Below, piece after piece: positions 49,856 to 63,202 of a stretch of DNA of 64,000 nt. The stretch comes from Lumnitzera littorea (lineage: Eukaryota; Streptophyta; Magnoliopsida; Myrtales; Combretaceae). The stretch is taken from assembly GCA_024138015.1 (NCBI GenBank), contig JAMXBB010000011.1, positions 45,234,010 through 45,298,009 on the forward strand, given 5' to 3'. A program made the position numbers and the translations under genes. The notes under the pieces are model-generated. The model did not search any database, was not told the origin of the DNA, and was given only the letters and a program-made list of their open reading frames with translations. Each line of letters opens with the position of its first letter. Position 1 is the stretch's first letter.

Positions 49856-52800
49856 TTTCATAAGATAGGTGATTGGCCTTAGCAAATCAAAGATATTGCG
49901 ATCCACACTCACCTAAGCGATCTATTGGGGAAGTAATCTGCTATTCCTCAGCTCTTATGAGATTTGAATTTAGATACTTTAACATCTCAAGTTAAGGTCT
50001 TAACTATTAAGATAAATCGTGATGAATTATACATTACTTAACTTGGCTACTGTTAGGGTTCAGGATATATATATATATATAAATAATGATCCATAATGAT
50101 TTTGATATAAATGTTAAGTGGAATTCAGATTTTAGATTTAAAAAGAAAAAAAGGTACGGAGGGAGAAAGTGATAACTGATGTTGTTAAAGGAATAAAGAC
50201 GAAGTCCAAGTTGCAGTACTCTACAAAAAAATATATATATATATATTCAAATAGCGCAACTACCTAATCCTGTTATCTCAAGAAACCATTTAATTTACTT
50301 CATCGATTATGTTACTATCCTAACCTTATTAAATTTATTCTTTTAAAGAAGATAGGGCAAACGATTAAGTTGATGAGAAAGAAGAAAGCCAACAACATAC
50401 TCTCTTAATTGCTTATCCGCACGCTTAAAAGTTAAAACTAACAGATCGACCAAAAAAAGAAGACGCAAAAATTAGAAAATAATCGATGGTGGTTGCAGAA
50501 AAGGGACGTGGATGATAACCTTCTACTATTTCCATACCTACAAAATTCATATATACATACAGATATATATAATATAATATTAATATAAATATAAATATAG
50601 CGACTTTCTATCTTTGTTTGATGGGGAAATAGAGAGGAGACGTTGAATTTCCCATAACAGATCAACTAGGGTTTATGTATCTTAAGGGCCAATTCTGAAT
50701 TTCTGATTCCGTGCAAGTACAGCATGGCGAAAAGTATAGGCTAACCGTTGGCTTTCCTTATTCCATGCAGATGGCAAGTCAAATTAACAAACGTTGGAAC
50801 ATTTATGGAGAGATGAGAAGTTATTAATTGTTATATCATATTGTTTCTTAACTGATTCAAATTTTCTATACCCCACGAAATCCAACACTTCGCTTCCCCT
50901 ATCATACTGCGCCATATATTTTCTAACTTACTTATTTATCTACTTTCCGTTGGATTGGTGTATATGTTCTCTCATATTAGTTAATTATTTATTATGCTCT
51001 GATTTGCAGTGAATTGAAACAATGTTTAGCAGTAAAATAAGGACATGCTAATGTGTTACATGAGTTGATGAATGACGTATAAATACTAATGATAGTATCT
51101 AATTTATATTAAAAAAAATGCTATATATATTTTTAAGTATTATAATTTTATTAATATTTATATATAATTCATTTATTTATTTACGTAATGTATTAATATT
51201 AGAAAAACTTTTCAAACTCCAAAATGGGCCCTTTACCATTATACTAGGCCCTTACTTAAAGGACCCTCTTTCTAAGTTTCATATCTAACTTTTATTTGAG
51301 AATTTCAGGATAAAGTAATTAGAGATTCTAAATGGAATCCTTAATATTGAGTATAGTCCAAAAACTAAGCACGTAAAACACGTTAGTCTTTACTATGGTG
51401 GAAGACTTATGAAGTGTTGTCCAAACGTACGATGATGGACTGTTGAAATAAGAAAGAACATGGATCCTAATTTGCTGGATTGGTTTGAGATTTTAGGTTG
51501 TTGTTGCTAATCTAGGCAAATCGCCAAGCTCATTCATATATTATGTGATGTTTGAGCAATTGCCATATAGCGGCTTAAGGCCCTCTCAAATCCGTGCTTT
51601 GTACTCTATTGTGCTCCAGAAGATGAGCTTGTTTTGGAATTCAGGATTTGGATCTCGGATTGTGCTATTTACTATGTTTCTTTAGGATTACTTATGTTTG
51701 ATCGAGATGAAAATATGATTTGGGGGGCTTTATAATTATCACATGCATGTCACATGATGAAGATAATGAAATATAAGCATTTGCATAGCATGGTACCATG
51801 CAGGGCAATTTTTGGTCAAGAAAGTTAGTTATTCGCAAAAGCATTAAAACACATGTTAGTCTTGTGCAATTGCTGTAGATATAAGTTATTTAGATAAATT
51901 TTGTACGAGCTTATTGTATTTTAATATAATAGGATCTAATATTTTAATTATTATTTATGCAACCGATATATATATATTTTTAATAATATTAGGAAGTGTG
52001 GGCTTTACCTTCTTCTCAAACATTGGGCTTAAAGGCTAAAATAATTTTATAATTACTTATGATGTGTCCTCATGCCTCCAAATACAAGAAACGAGATAAA
52101 ATTAACCTAGAAATACTGAAACTATGTTAAACCCCAAGTTCTTGAAGGAAAGATACGTCCTAAAACCCTAAGAAGTATCTAAAATTGAGTTAAGCGTCTA
52201 AATGATAAGAGGATGGCATCTGGATGTTAGACGTGTGTCATCTCCTCTACTGCTAGGGTTTAACAAGGATACTTGGCAACTTGAGGGTTTGGAGTTGATG
52301 TGTAGACGCTATGATGAAGACGTCAGGATAATAGGAGAGAGATTTGCTATTGATCTCTTTATGAGCCTTTTGCGTCCGGATGGTAGTGATGAGATACAGG
52401 TGCTCAGAATTCCTTGTAGATGTCCGGATGGTAGCTAGAGTAGCATACGAATGCTGGCCCCTAATTCAGTTTTTTCTCCTTCGTTGCCTTGGCATTTAAA
52501 TGCTAGTTAAATTTACTATCCGCATGCCACCTGTAACCTACATAATTCGTCCAAGTTTAATCCCTTAATTGAATTATTTTTTCATCCTTTTTTTTTTTTT
52601 ATCAATTGATTCGGTAGGTCTATTTTATGCATGTTTAATCTATTTTACACATTTTGAGACAATTTTACCTAATTAATTATGTATAACTATAGCTTTTGAG
52701 TTGTAAAAAATGTGAAAATTTCCATATTATCGGCAAACATCTTTCTTGTGGCTTTAGAAGTATTTAAAGCATGGGTAACTGCACCCGATCCTCTAAACAG

Positions 52801-53531
52801 TTAAGTTTCATAAGAAATCTTAACAAAGTTATATCTTAACTAGTTTAGTAGATGCATGGTGTGCACGTATAAGGTGGTTTACGGCTAAGAATTATCTAAA
52901 ACTAAGATCTTCGAATACTTGTTGCATGTTATGTAAGAATAGGAGATTTGAGATAAACAAGGCATGCTTTTGGAAAAGTATTGCTTGAATTTAGGGTAAT
53001 TTAGATGATGGATTTATGTTGAGAGAGCATAAGTGTATGTTTTTATAATTTTTTTTTTTTTTTTAAGTGAGGTTGTTAAAGTTTGATTAGTTATCGCAAG
53101 TTTTAAATTTTGAGGATGCTCAGCATTTGGCTTTTAATCACAAAAGCAAAGTTTTGCCTTTTTTAAACATGTGATAACGTTCTAGATGCTTTTGATGTTA
53201 GGTTGAGGAGTTTTATTGGAGACAATCTAAAATCATGGATTCAAGGTTCAATATTGTTTCCTGCCCCCCAACAAAAAAACAAAAGGTTCGATATTGTTTT
53301 GGTTTGATCTTCAATGATGAAATGATGCTTTTTCAAAATGTATTTTGATCAAAGGTTTTGGTTTCGAGAAAAACTAAAGTTTAAGGGAAAAAAAGCATGG
53401 CTTATTTATGGCTTGCTCAACCGGCCATGTAACTAGCTTTACAAGACAAGCAACTATGATAGGCCGTTTCCCCCTCCTATTTGATGCAACTTTTTAACAA
53501 CAAATACAACAATAACAAGAATAACAACAAA

Positions 53532-53554
53532 GTATATATATATATATATATATA
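53532..53554. repeat. (TA)n microsatellite
   Basis: Uninterrupted TA dinucleotides. Confidence 0.9.
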
Positions 53555-55227
53555 GAATAAAACAAATCATATGGTTAAGTTATATCTAGCCATAAATTTG
53601 GATCTAGATTGTTACTCAATGCTTAACAATAGGATATACTATACACTAAGCATAATTATCAAAATTGCAATTCTGTTCATGATATTTTACAAGTTTACGA
53701 TTTTAGGATGCTCTTTTTAGTTAAGTTGAATGTAGAATCATTTTCTTGTAAAAACTTACATTTTCAGCCGATTTTATATAATGTCCTTGAACTTGGAACG
53801 CTACAGCCCATCACGTGTCTTTAGTTTTTACTGACACGTCAGGCATTTAAAAATTTACAATCTGTCTAAAATCCATAAAATAATTGCATGAAATCTGTTG
53901 ACTCACGATTTAATAATTTCAAATCTGAATAAGAGCAAAATGCTAACTACTCAATTTCCACATACCGTAATAATGAACGAACCCAACCTTGATGAGTGAA
54001 TGAATCTGAATACGATATAACTCTAAGATAAACAATCTAGAGTCTCACAGCTCTAACGAGTGATAGCCTAATAACATCAACTACAGGGGTGACAAGTGAC
54101 TTAAATAATCAATAGTCTCAAAATATGTATAACATGAAACAATAACATATAATCCTCAACAGTTCACTCCTAAAAGTTGAACTACTTTATCCTTACTTTG
54201 TCACCATAATAACGGAAATCATCCTCCTTATCACAGTATAGATAATCACAACTCGCATCCTCTATGGTATAACCACCATAAACTTCACACCTGAAACTTG
54301 CAGCTTAAAAAAAAAAACAACAATTTTCGAAGGGATGAGCTTACATCCAGTATAAGACACCACACACATCCGCATGAACATACATATAACAAGTCAAGTA
54401 CACACACAGGTATTATCATTAATGCAGCAAACAATTGGTTTCAAATCTTATCATTTAAGTCCACAAACAGTACAGTTTCAGCATCCTAAAACTTGGGGTT
54501 ACTTATGACCCCTATGCACATAATACATAAATACTACATAGGTATTGGTATTGGATCCTCTACAATCACCCGAGTACCAAAAACCATCCTAGATCTACTT
54601 TAGTCCTTTCAGTACAAGACTCTATCAAGGATAATGTCACGCAAAAATCATTAAGTGCCTTACCAATACTACTGAATCCAATCAGTGGGTGGTTGAAGCC
54701 AAACACAAGCAATAAGCAACACTATCAATGAAGTCTGAGTTTCAATTAAGTCCGGTTTACAAACTAGCCTAGCATACACAACTATTTAACATGTATCTCA
54801 TAACCTAGTACTTCTATCTTAATAAGATTTGATTCCACCACTATTAGCACTTGTGTAAAAGTATTAAATATCAGATTTAGCATTTATTAAATTTTTCACA
54901 ATTTGACTCAACACTACTTCCCTTTTAAATCAACCTTCTGCCCCATACTCTGAACTTTCAAATCGTACTCCACATATCTTTTCATAATATATTTACATAA
55001 CATATTTACGATTATATACTATTTATTTATTTAATTAATTTTTTTTTTCGCTCTTGTTCTTTTTTTTCCTCTCTCTCTCTTTCTCTCTCCCTCATTTGCT
55101 ATCTCTCGTCTCTTGTCCCATCCCCTACACCACATATACATACGCATCACTCCCTCTCCCTTACCCCACAACTGTACATACACATATACATTCCACACCG
55201 CCATATACACTACTTGATGCACTCCAA

Positions 55228-55268
55228 TCTATTAGAATATTTTAGGATATGTAAATATCTGTCAATTT
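55228..55268 (+). repeat. Inverted copy of the copia LTR head
   Basis: This plus-strand segment (TATTAGAATATTTTAGGAT, then GTAAATATCTGTCAAT) matches the minus-strand start of the 5' LTR at 58594. It abuts RT sequence (GWELHQ) at about 55269. Confidence 0.8.
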
Positions 55269-55570
55269 GATGGAGTTCCCATCCCTTTGTTACTGCCACC
55301 AAAAGAAAAGTACATATAGTAACCATTTTTGCAACAGGAGCGAAGGTCTCATTGTAGTCAATTCCTTCAATCTAATTATTGCCAAGAATCACTAATCGAG
55401 CTTTATAACGTTCAACCGAACCATCTGAGTTATATTTGATTTTGTAAACCCATTTACTGCTTATAGCTTGCTTTCCCTATGGCAAATCTTCTACAGTCCA
55501 TGTCCCATTAGCCTCAAGTGCCTCAATTTCTTTCATCATGACTTCTTTCCATCGAATGTCTTTGATGGCC
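55269..55570 (-). pseudogene. Copia reverse transcriptase, N-terminal part only
   Basis: The minus strand encodes KEIEALEANGTWTVEDLP, SSKWVYKIKYNSDGSVERYK, ARLVILGN and NETFAPVAKM (normally YxETFSPVVK), ending at GWELHQ. This is the N-terminal part of the copia RVT_2 domain. The next conserved residues, including the first catalytic Asp of the DVxxAFLxG motif, are absent. Confidence 0.8.
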
Positions 55571-55749
55571 TGAATATAAGAAATAGGCTCCTTTTCGGCT
55601 GTCATAGCTGCTAAGAAAGAACGATGTTATGGAGAAAATTTGTCACAATTTACATAATGTGCTATAGGATAAGAGGTACTTGTGGACGGAATTAGATTGG
55701 AGAAACATGCAGAGGGACTTATTTATTGTGTAGTATATGTCACAAAATC

Positions 55750-57377
55750 TCACAGCCGAGTAGAAGCTTCTTTTGTTCTATGACCCCGTCCAAGTTGTTC
55801 TGGAATAGATTCACCCAAGATTTCAATGACACCCCCCTTGTCGTTATTATCACTTTGAGTCACAGTCGAATTCTCAGGTACCTCACTTTTATCTTCCTCA
55901 TTCAATTCACCATTAAAATGATTGGTGATATCGAAAGAAGCACCTTGTACAAGATCTAGTTGCACACCTTCCTTATCAGCATATGGAAATTCAGATTCAA
56001 AGAACACAACATCTCTGGATACAAAATATTTTCCTGTATCAAGATCATAAACTTTCCACCCTTTTTTTCTGAAAGGATATCCTACAAATAAACAACGTTG
56101 ACTCCTGCTAGCAAACTTGTCTTTTTCCCTATTTAAGTTCCGAGCATAACACAAGCACTCAAAAGTTCGAATGTGATTATAACTAGAAGGTTTACCAAAA
56201 AATATCTCATAAGGAGTCTTTCCTCCTAATAACTTAGAAGGAGTCCGATTGATCAAATATACAGCCGTCAGAACACATTCTCTCCAAAATTTGATGAAAA
56301 GATTGGCTTGAAATCTTAAAGCTCTAGCCACATTTAAAATATGACGATGTTTCCTCTCAACATGTCCATTCTGTTGAGGTGTTCCTATACATGAGGTCTG
56401 ATGTAAAATTCCATTTTCAGAAAAATAGTTATGTACGCAAGCAAATTCAGTCCCATTATCACTTCTAACTATCTTCACATCTTTTTGAAATTGTCTTTTA
56501 GTCATGGCAAAGAAATTACGCATGACAAGTTTCACTTCTGTTTTTTCAGTTAACAAATATATCCATACACCCCTAGAAAAATCATCAACAATGGTAAAAA
56601 AATACGAGGCCCCACAAGAAGCATTAACATGATCTACAAATCACAATGAATTAATTCAAAAATTTTATTTACTTTAATGTCACTAGAAATAAAAACTTCT
56701 CTTGTTTGTTTAGCTCTCAAACAAATGTCACATGGTTTATTCTTTACTAAACTATTACTAAATTTAACTTGAGGAAGAGATTCCATAATTTTTGTAGACG
56801 GATGCCCCATCCTCCTATGCCATAATTCAAAAGAATCTACATGGCTTGTTTTGCATGTTTGGACTGATACTGCTGACTTCAAATAATAAAGTCCCTTGCA
56901 CTGTTCACCCGCTCCAATCACCATCCTTGAGGTGCGGTCCTGTATAACACAAATTTTATTAGTAAATTGGACATTACAATTAGAGCCATCAAGCAATTGC
57001 GACACAGATATCAAATTACAATTCAAATTTGGAACATAGAGAACATTGTCTAGTTTGATATGTTTTCCCAAGCAAACCGATCCCTCCTTTAATGCCATTA
57101 CCTGCTCTCCATTAGGTAATCCAATTGAACATGCCACAATTTCTTTCAAATTTGTTAAACATTCTAAAGTACCTGTCATATGTTGTGAAGCACCGGAATC
57201 AATAATCCAATTCAGATTATCCTTACCATTCATCTTCTCACTAGTACTCGGTTTGCACGTGTTCAACAAATTGAGAAAGAATGGCCATTGTTTTGTTGTC
57301 AAGGTCCTAGAAGCTGTATTTTCTTCCGTTGCTGCCATTGATGATGATGGTTGCCCAATTACATGGGCTGTATTCAC
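55750..57377 (-). pseudogene. Copia protease and integrase, one frameshift
   Basis: 57377-56634: protease LNWIIDSGASQHMTG with intact D-S-G, then the GAG_pre-integrase zinc-binding segment LWHRRMGHPSTKIM ... CDICLRAKQTR. 56556-55750: integrase core with VRSDNGTEF, PQQNGHVERKHRHILN, FWRECVLTAVYLINRTPS and the C-terminal KFASRSQRCLFVGYP. A small deletion near 56630 removes the residues after HCDL and shifts the frame; core translation resumes with DHVNASCGASYFF. The D, D and E catalytic residues remain. The plus-strand opening at 57046-57480 is a shadow of this gene. Confidence 0.88.
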
Positions 57378-57449
57378 CTTTGGCGTATTACTTTGTCCAC
57401 GCCCTTCACTCTGTCCCCCTCGTCTACGTCCAGCCCCTTTGGGTCGGTC

Positions 57450-58301
57450 ACCCCACCATTCCGGATATCCAATGAGCTGAAAACAAGTTTCAGAATCATG
57501 TCCCTCTCATTTGCAGTGTAAGTAAATGGCAGATTTGTCTTTCACTTATGTTTTATACTTTCACCCTCCTCTATTAGTCTGCATTGCAAAACTCACAACT
57601 TCTCCATGTTTCTCCTTCCCTCGTTAGATGTTTCTAACATGTTCTTCTTGGCACACCAACGAGTATGCCTTATTCAAGTTTGGCAATGGTTCTGTGCTTA
57701 AAATATTGGAACGAACTGCTCTATATAATGCATCTTCCAACCCCATCAAAAACTGATGAAGCCTCTCTTCTTCTCGTTTCTTGTCAAGTTCAGCTGCAAT
57801 ATTACAATTACATCTTCCACAACGACAGATGGGAATTTGCTCATAATTCGCAAGCTCTTCCTAGAGTTGTTTCAATTTCCTATAATAAGTCACAATCGAC
57901 AGACCTCTCTGTTTGCAGTTGCCAAGTTCTGCCTTGATTTGCTGAACACGAGATCCATTAGTGATAGAGAATCGCTTTTTGATATCTTCCCATAAATCTT
58001 TTGCAATCTCCATATATGTTATGGTAGATCGCAGTATTGGCTCGATTGTGTTGAGCATCCATGAAACCAACATTGAATTCACAGTCCACCAATCCTCTAA
58101 TTTAGTGGAATTATTAGCAGGTTGATTAATCGTTCCATTAATAAATCTAAATTTCTTCTTGGCCCTCAACGATGTTCGCATCGCTCGAGCCCATTCATCA
58201 TAATTGTCTCCTCTTAATTGCACCTGAGTAATTATATTATTAGGATTATCACTCGAAGTCAACAGGTAAGGGGAGGCTAGTTTTTTTCCCTCACTAGTCA
58301 T
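57450..58301 (-). pseudogene. Copia gag with zinc knuckle
   Basis: It starts at ATG 58301 (MTSEGKKLASPYLLTSSDNP), contains LRGDNYDEWARAMRTSLRAK and LWEDIKKRFSITNGSRVQQI, the copia-type gag domain, and stops first at 57861. The same frame continues beyond the stop to YLHCK.EGHDSETC...GYPEWW (57530-57465), the CCHC knuckle usual in plant copia Gag. It is in frame with the protease at 57377, so gag and pol formed one ORF originally. Confidence 0.85.
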
Positions 58302-58322
58302 AGCGTTTTTTTTTTTAACCAG

Positions 58323-58334
58323 GCTTTAATACCA
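58323..58334 (-). other. Copia primer binding site (initiator tRNA-Met type, decayed)
   Basis: The minus strand reads TGGTATTAAAGC, two transitions away from the TGGTATCAGAGC complement of initiator tRNA-Met, directly after the LTR. Confidence 0.8.
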
Positions 58335-58594
58335 TATAAATTTTAAGAAGAAAATTTCTGTGTGTTTTTGTTCATATCACAGGCCAAAGAGGGCCAATAT
58401 ATATACAACATAGACGCACTAACCAAGCTTCTAAACATAGAAAACAAATATCCTAAATATACTCTTTACACAATTGACAGATATTTACAAATCCTAAAAT
58501 ATTCTAATACCTTCTAAACATAGAAAACAAATATCCTAAATATACTCATTATATAATTGACAGATATTTACAGATCCTAAAATATTCTAATACA
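58335..58594 (-). repeat. 5' LTR of the copia element
   Basis: About 260 bp between TGTATTAGAAT (58594, minus strand) and the primer site. It includes an 83-bp tandem duplication. Confidence 0.75.
58428..58593. repeat. 83-bp tandem duplication in the copia LTR
   Basis: 58428-58510 and 58511-58593 are near-identical, each beginning CTTCTAAACATAGAAAACAA and ending with the LTR head sequence. One extra copy of the U3 start is thus present. Confidence 0.85.
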
Positions 58595-58870
58595 ATCACA
58601 TATACATACGTTATATGCCTACATACAATTACATACCCATACGCATTACACGGTGTCTCTTCCAATACATACATTCACATACTGTACGATGCATACGATT
58701 TCATGCATGCATGCTACATGCCTCATACCACCTGCACACTTACAAATTCACATACACTAAATACACATGCACACATATAGAAAATATACGACATATACAT
58801 AATTGCACCTACATACGCTACACTTTATGCATACAAACTCTACCCCATTGCACATACACCCACGTCTAAC

Positions 58871-58899
58871 TTATATATATATATATATATATATATATT
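58871..58899. repeat. (TA)n microsatellite
   Basis: Pure TA tract next to a TACATA-rich stretch. Confidence 0.9.
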
Positions 58900-59500
58900 T
58901 CATACTTGCATGTTGAATTAAACACCCAATGCATTACTCGTATGTATATGCAACACCACCAATATGACATCTCTATGATCTAACCAAGAATTATTATCCA
59001 CCACCACTATACCAACAAATACCACACTTTCTCTTAAAACTCAAAGAAAACCCTAAAGAAACTATAACTTATGATGAACATGATAAATAAATAAAACTTA
59101 CTTAAGAAATGCATAAAGATTGATTTTTTATTGAATACCATGTTCAATTATTATTAACCTTGATTAGGGTTTTAGTATTCGGTTAAGGACCGAAAGTTTT
59201 CTATTTATAGAGAAAAACTACATGATGTTTTGTTAAGGGAAAAATATAGGGTTACGTAGTATTTTTATTTGGAATGAGGGATAGTAGGAAGTCTGACTTT
59301 TTTTCTATGACAATATTACCCCTAGTATCTTAGTAAATTATAAGTCATACCTTGTTTGAATCTTTTCCCTAACGATATTGCCCCTACTATCTTTAGTCAA
59401 TTACAAGTCATACCGTATCTCTAAGTGTTTAATATATTATTATATTCCTTCCCTTATTTCATATTTCTATTTGAAGCCAAAAGATAAGGGTTACTAGTGA

Positions 59501-61643
59501 TCGATATGACACGTTGTCTCGAGTAGATTCTCATATAAAAATCAAATAAGTGTTGATGCTCTCAATAGGTTACTACAGCTTAGGTATATTAAGAAGAAAC
59601 TACAATTAGGCAGTACTAGTGTTATATAATACCTTTGTAGACAACTATAGTGAGCTAATATGCTAAGGGAACATTTATTTTAGGAGGACATGACTAATTT
59701 TGGATTTTATATCTCGTATCAATACAAGTATGTATTATATACATGCTATGGATTCATGATATACTGTAGGTTTAGGGATGCCTATACTATGTTAGTTGAA
59801 CTACCTTAATGAAGTTGCTAATTGGTTGTATATTTTATGGTCATTTGTTTAATTATGTAGAATTTTGATTTTGATATTCTTATATGTTTGCTTAAATTGT
59901 GACTGACCATCAACTTTTTGTGGATGAGATTATCTAATAGCCTTAATGGTGTTAGGTTTTTATTAGAATATGTAGGGTATTTCAAATTACATGTGATAAT
60001 GGATTTAATAAAAAATTCTTCAAATCATACACTTTGTACGATTGGGAACATGGATTAATCAACTTAACTATATTTAACCTACATTTTCAATTAGAGAACT
60101 TAAATTATGATAAGAGTTGAGTGTTGAACGTGTCTTATACAAAATTTTGTCTTCACCAAGGAATTTCGCTACAAAGAGAATTTCATCTCCCGTAGCTAAG
60201 GATCGGTTCTAGTGAGCTTGGTCAAGATCCTCATAAACATTATCTAATATAACTCAAATACATGAATTGCTTTAGAAATTAGAGGGTTAAATGCCATGAT
60301 TCTACACTTTTATGATTGATAGAGTTTATGAGTAGTTCTTAACATCTTTATATTGTTTTTCTTAGAATTGCAAAAGCAGTTATTCAATAGATTTAGATTA
60401 GAGTAGATAACAATTAGTCTAATAGTTAGCTAAACTCCTTCCCTATAAATATGTCCTTGACTTAATATATGGTGTGGTGAGGTTGTTGTGACTTGTCGAT
60501 CACGTACAAAGAGTGTGATGATTAACTTAGGAGACGTCTTAAGCTGATGACATATGGAGAGATATTGTTAGGAAGAGGCGTAGGAGGAAGAATGGGCAAA
60601 CTAGGTATCTCAAACGCGCACATGTAACAATGGGTCATACTTGGTGTTCTTGATCATTGTTGGATTGTTCTTGATCGAATTGCTTATTTGATCTTCTTTG
60701 AAGTGATTTCAATAGAGCTTTGGTGTTTGTGTCAAGCTTACCAATGTTCTGAATGAATCAAATTAGAAGAGAAGTGTCTTATTTATAGAGTCTAGGGATC
60801 AACCTTATCCGTTGGATAGCTTGAAGATGAACGGCTAAGATTTAGCCTTATCATTGAAGTTTGTCTTCTTCTCTAGCCTTCATGGGCCAAGACATAGGTT
60901 GGACTTATCCAAGAGCTTATAATAATCAAAAGAAGCCCATTTGATCTTTAAATAGGCATAAAACACATTTAAACCTATTTGAGGCCTAATAAAGTTAAAT
61001 GAAGCCTAAATGAGCTCAAATAAGCCGTTTTTGAGTCTACTTTTCACATATAAGATAACTAAGCAAAGCCAAGGGCGAACTATTTAGTTCAGTGATTCTT
61101 GTTCTAAGCTTATCAAGCTAAATCTCTCCAAATCATCTCTAATTAAGCCGATTTCCTAAGCTTTGTCACTAGCTCAAGATATCAGTCTATGGCATTAAAT
61201 TAGACTAAAGGCTCAATTATCGAGATGACCTTCTACAGTTTATCTCTTGACCAAAAGTCTCTTAGACACGATTAAGGAGCTTTTGGGCATTTCTAGAAGT
61301 TGTTTCTTCAACTGTTATGTAGATGTGCTGAATGTTGACTTTGCTTGCTCGACTACTTCTAATATCAATGGAATTAACACTTCTTTCAAATCACTAATGA
61401 GCTAAGCATGATATGTTAGTATTCATTTTTACTACCATGGAACACATACTTCAACATGTTTTTGTCTTGCACTTTGCAATGATTTATTGCTCATATGACA
61501 TTAATTTGCATCCATTGCATAGAGTTAACATAGTTGGCTCCTCTTAGTATTTCTTCCTCATTTTATGAGCATTAGTAGAAAAATAAAGCCATCAAAACAG
61601 TTATAAAAATTCAAAGCTTCAATAATATTCCATTAGGCCATGT

Positions 61644-61677
<34 letters not shown>

Positions 61678-63121
61678 TTGCGAGAGTCATGTTATGCTAC
61701 GCAAAGGTAGTGTAAGGTATGGAAGCAGTGCCCTTAGGTTATGGTACAGTATTTTTTTTTTAGATGGACAAACGTGACTCTAAGGAACATCACCCTTAGC
61801 CATTCTTGTGTAGCACATCTATAATAACTAAATAGATTACTCCATATCCACTCTAAATCTTCTCTTCCCTCTCCAAATCCTCCTTAATTAATTAAAATTT
61901 TTTATATCTTCATATCCAAAGCTAACTCAAACTTTATCAAATTTACTTGCCTTCATCAAATCTTGAAATAAAATCTTCAAAACATATATTTACTTGGCTA
62001 TTTATAGATGCTTGCCTTCTTGACTTCATCTATGTCCATATCAGTGGCAAACTTCACAACAGCAAGTCCTTTCCTTTCTCTCTCTTCTTCGATATATTAT
62101 GACTCATTCTAATCCTTACTCTCATAATTTTTGCTAAATTCATGATAGGTAGTAAAGGCCTCATGTCCTTCTTCAACTCCACTTAACATAATGGAAATAT
62201 AAGAGCCTCAAATTTAGATATCGATCTCATCTAACAATATGATGTGACAATGATGGTGAATTTGATGTTCCTTAGCCTTTAGATAGATGACAATTGTGCA
62301 TTCAAAGCAAAGGGATCAATAGCCTAATTTGTGTCTTTGGTTATGGTAATCAACTCAATGATTAGGCCATAGTTATAGATATACATATTAATATGCTAAT
62401 AAAGCAAAATCTTTATCTTATTTTTTGTAAGGCTAATATCATGTCCATAAGTAAATAATTTAGATTGCTCTTGTCATTGCTTTTGCTTATGAGTAGGTTA
62501 TTAAGACTTGATTTCTTCCTCTTCTTCTTCATCTTTTTCCTTTCTTTATATAGATTTTTTTTCAATTCTTGCAATAGTAGTAAATAATACAATCGACCGT
62601 GATTAACTTGACATAATCAAATAGCAATAAAGTTGATTCTTGGTTTTGATTTTTATCTGTATTGAAACATGTATGCTCATGTATATATCCCTTTTTGCCT
62701 CAATATCTTTCAATCGCTTCATTTCACAACTTTCTTCGAGCATGTGTTCTTTCTTCCTTTTTATACCACTTTTATTCCCTTTTTTTTTCCTCCCTTAATA
62801 AGCCTCGTACTTAACTTTAAGCAAATGCTCCATTATATTCTTGTCAATCGGCATATAACCATATGATGAAAGTAAATGAATAATATATAAATTGAAGTTG
62901 CTTCAATCTCATAACTTTATTCTCATAATAATTTTTAGTAAGATGAGCCCATGCCCTTTTTAACACAAACCCATATATTGTATCATATGGCAACATTTGA
63001 GAATAAATTTTCATTATGTTAAGGATCACACTATTTGAAAGGAATCTCTCACTATGTAATAGTAACCTCACTGACTCCTTTCTCATTTTTCGCTTGTTGG
63101 CTTTGTATTCATCGTGTTAAT
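59501..63121. other. Intergenic DNA, no gene recognised
   Basis: No coding motif was identified. A (TA)n tract lies at 61642-61676. The segment 60640-60790 has the look of an LTR leader, including 'tatttatagagtctaggga', but no partner copy is in the window. Openings at 62669-62866 and 62844-63086 show no homology. Confidence 0.4.
61642..61676. repeat. (TA)n microsatellite
   Basis: Nearly pure TA dinucleotides. Confidence 0.9.
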
Positions 63122-63153
63122 ACACACACACACACACACACATACACATACAC

Positions 63154-63202
<49 letters not shown>

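Larger units (their letters stand above)
48266..53760. other. Intergenic DNA upstream of the MYB gene, microsatellite-rich
   Basis: No gene recognised. Microsatellites: (TA)n at 48719-48738, 48985-49020, 50065-50080, 50230-50246 and 53532-53554; (CT)n at 49821-49855. A near-palindrome GTATCTTGAAGATAC lies near 49573. The open frame at 52202-52438 lies in less AT-rich DNA and contains two copies of 'tccggatggtag' (52375, 52423), but its product is unknown. Confidence 0.4.
55228..58594 (-). mobile_element. Truncated Ty1/copia retrotransposon with inverted LTR head
   Basis: On the minus strand: a 5' LTR (58594-58335), an initiator-Met-type primer site, gag, protease, integrase, and the first part of reverse transcriptase, then an abrupt end near 55269. 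Integrase before RT defines Ty1/copia. The RT catalytic region, RNase H and 3' LTR are missing. At the broken end (55228-55268) lies a 40-bp piece of the LTR start in inverted orientation. No target duplication is visible. Confidence 0.85.
53800..59500 (-). mobile_element. Probable long LTR split by a copia insertion
   Basis: Excluding the copia element, about 2.3 kb of non-coding sequence reads on the minus strand like a long plant gypsy LTR. There is a TATA-like leader with 'accctaatcaagg' and 'atttatagag' near 59160-59210, TACATA-rich DNA on both sides of the insertion (55100-55225, 58600-58870), and a 3' end near 53805 (GGGCTGTAGCG). No second copy is present for comparison, so the boundaries and family are inferred. 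Confidence 0.35.

Noticed and set aside
55726..55959. 77-codon plus-strand frame
   Set aside because: It is antisense to the C-terminal end of the copia integrase.
57046..57480. 144-codon open frame on the plus strand
   Set aside because: It lies antisense to the copia gag-protease, which has clear domain motifs; the plus frame is a shadow.
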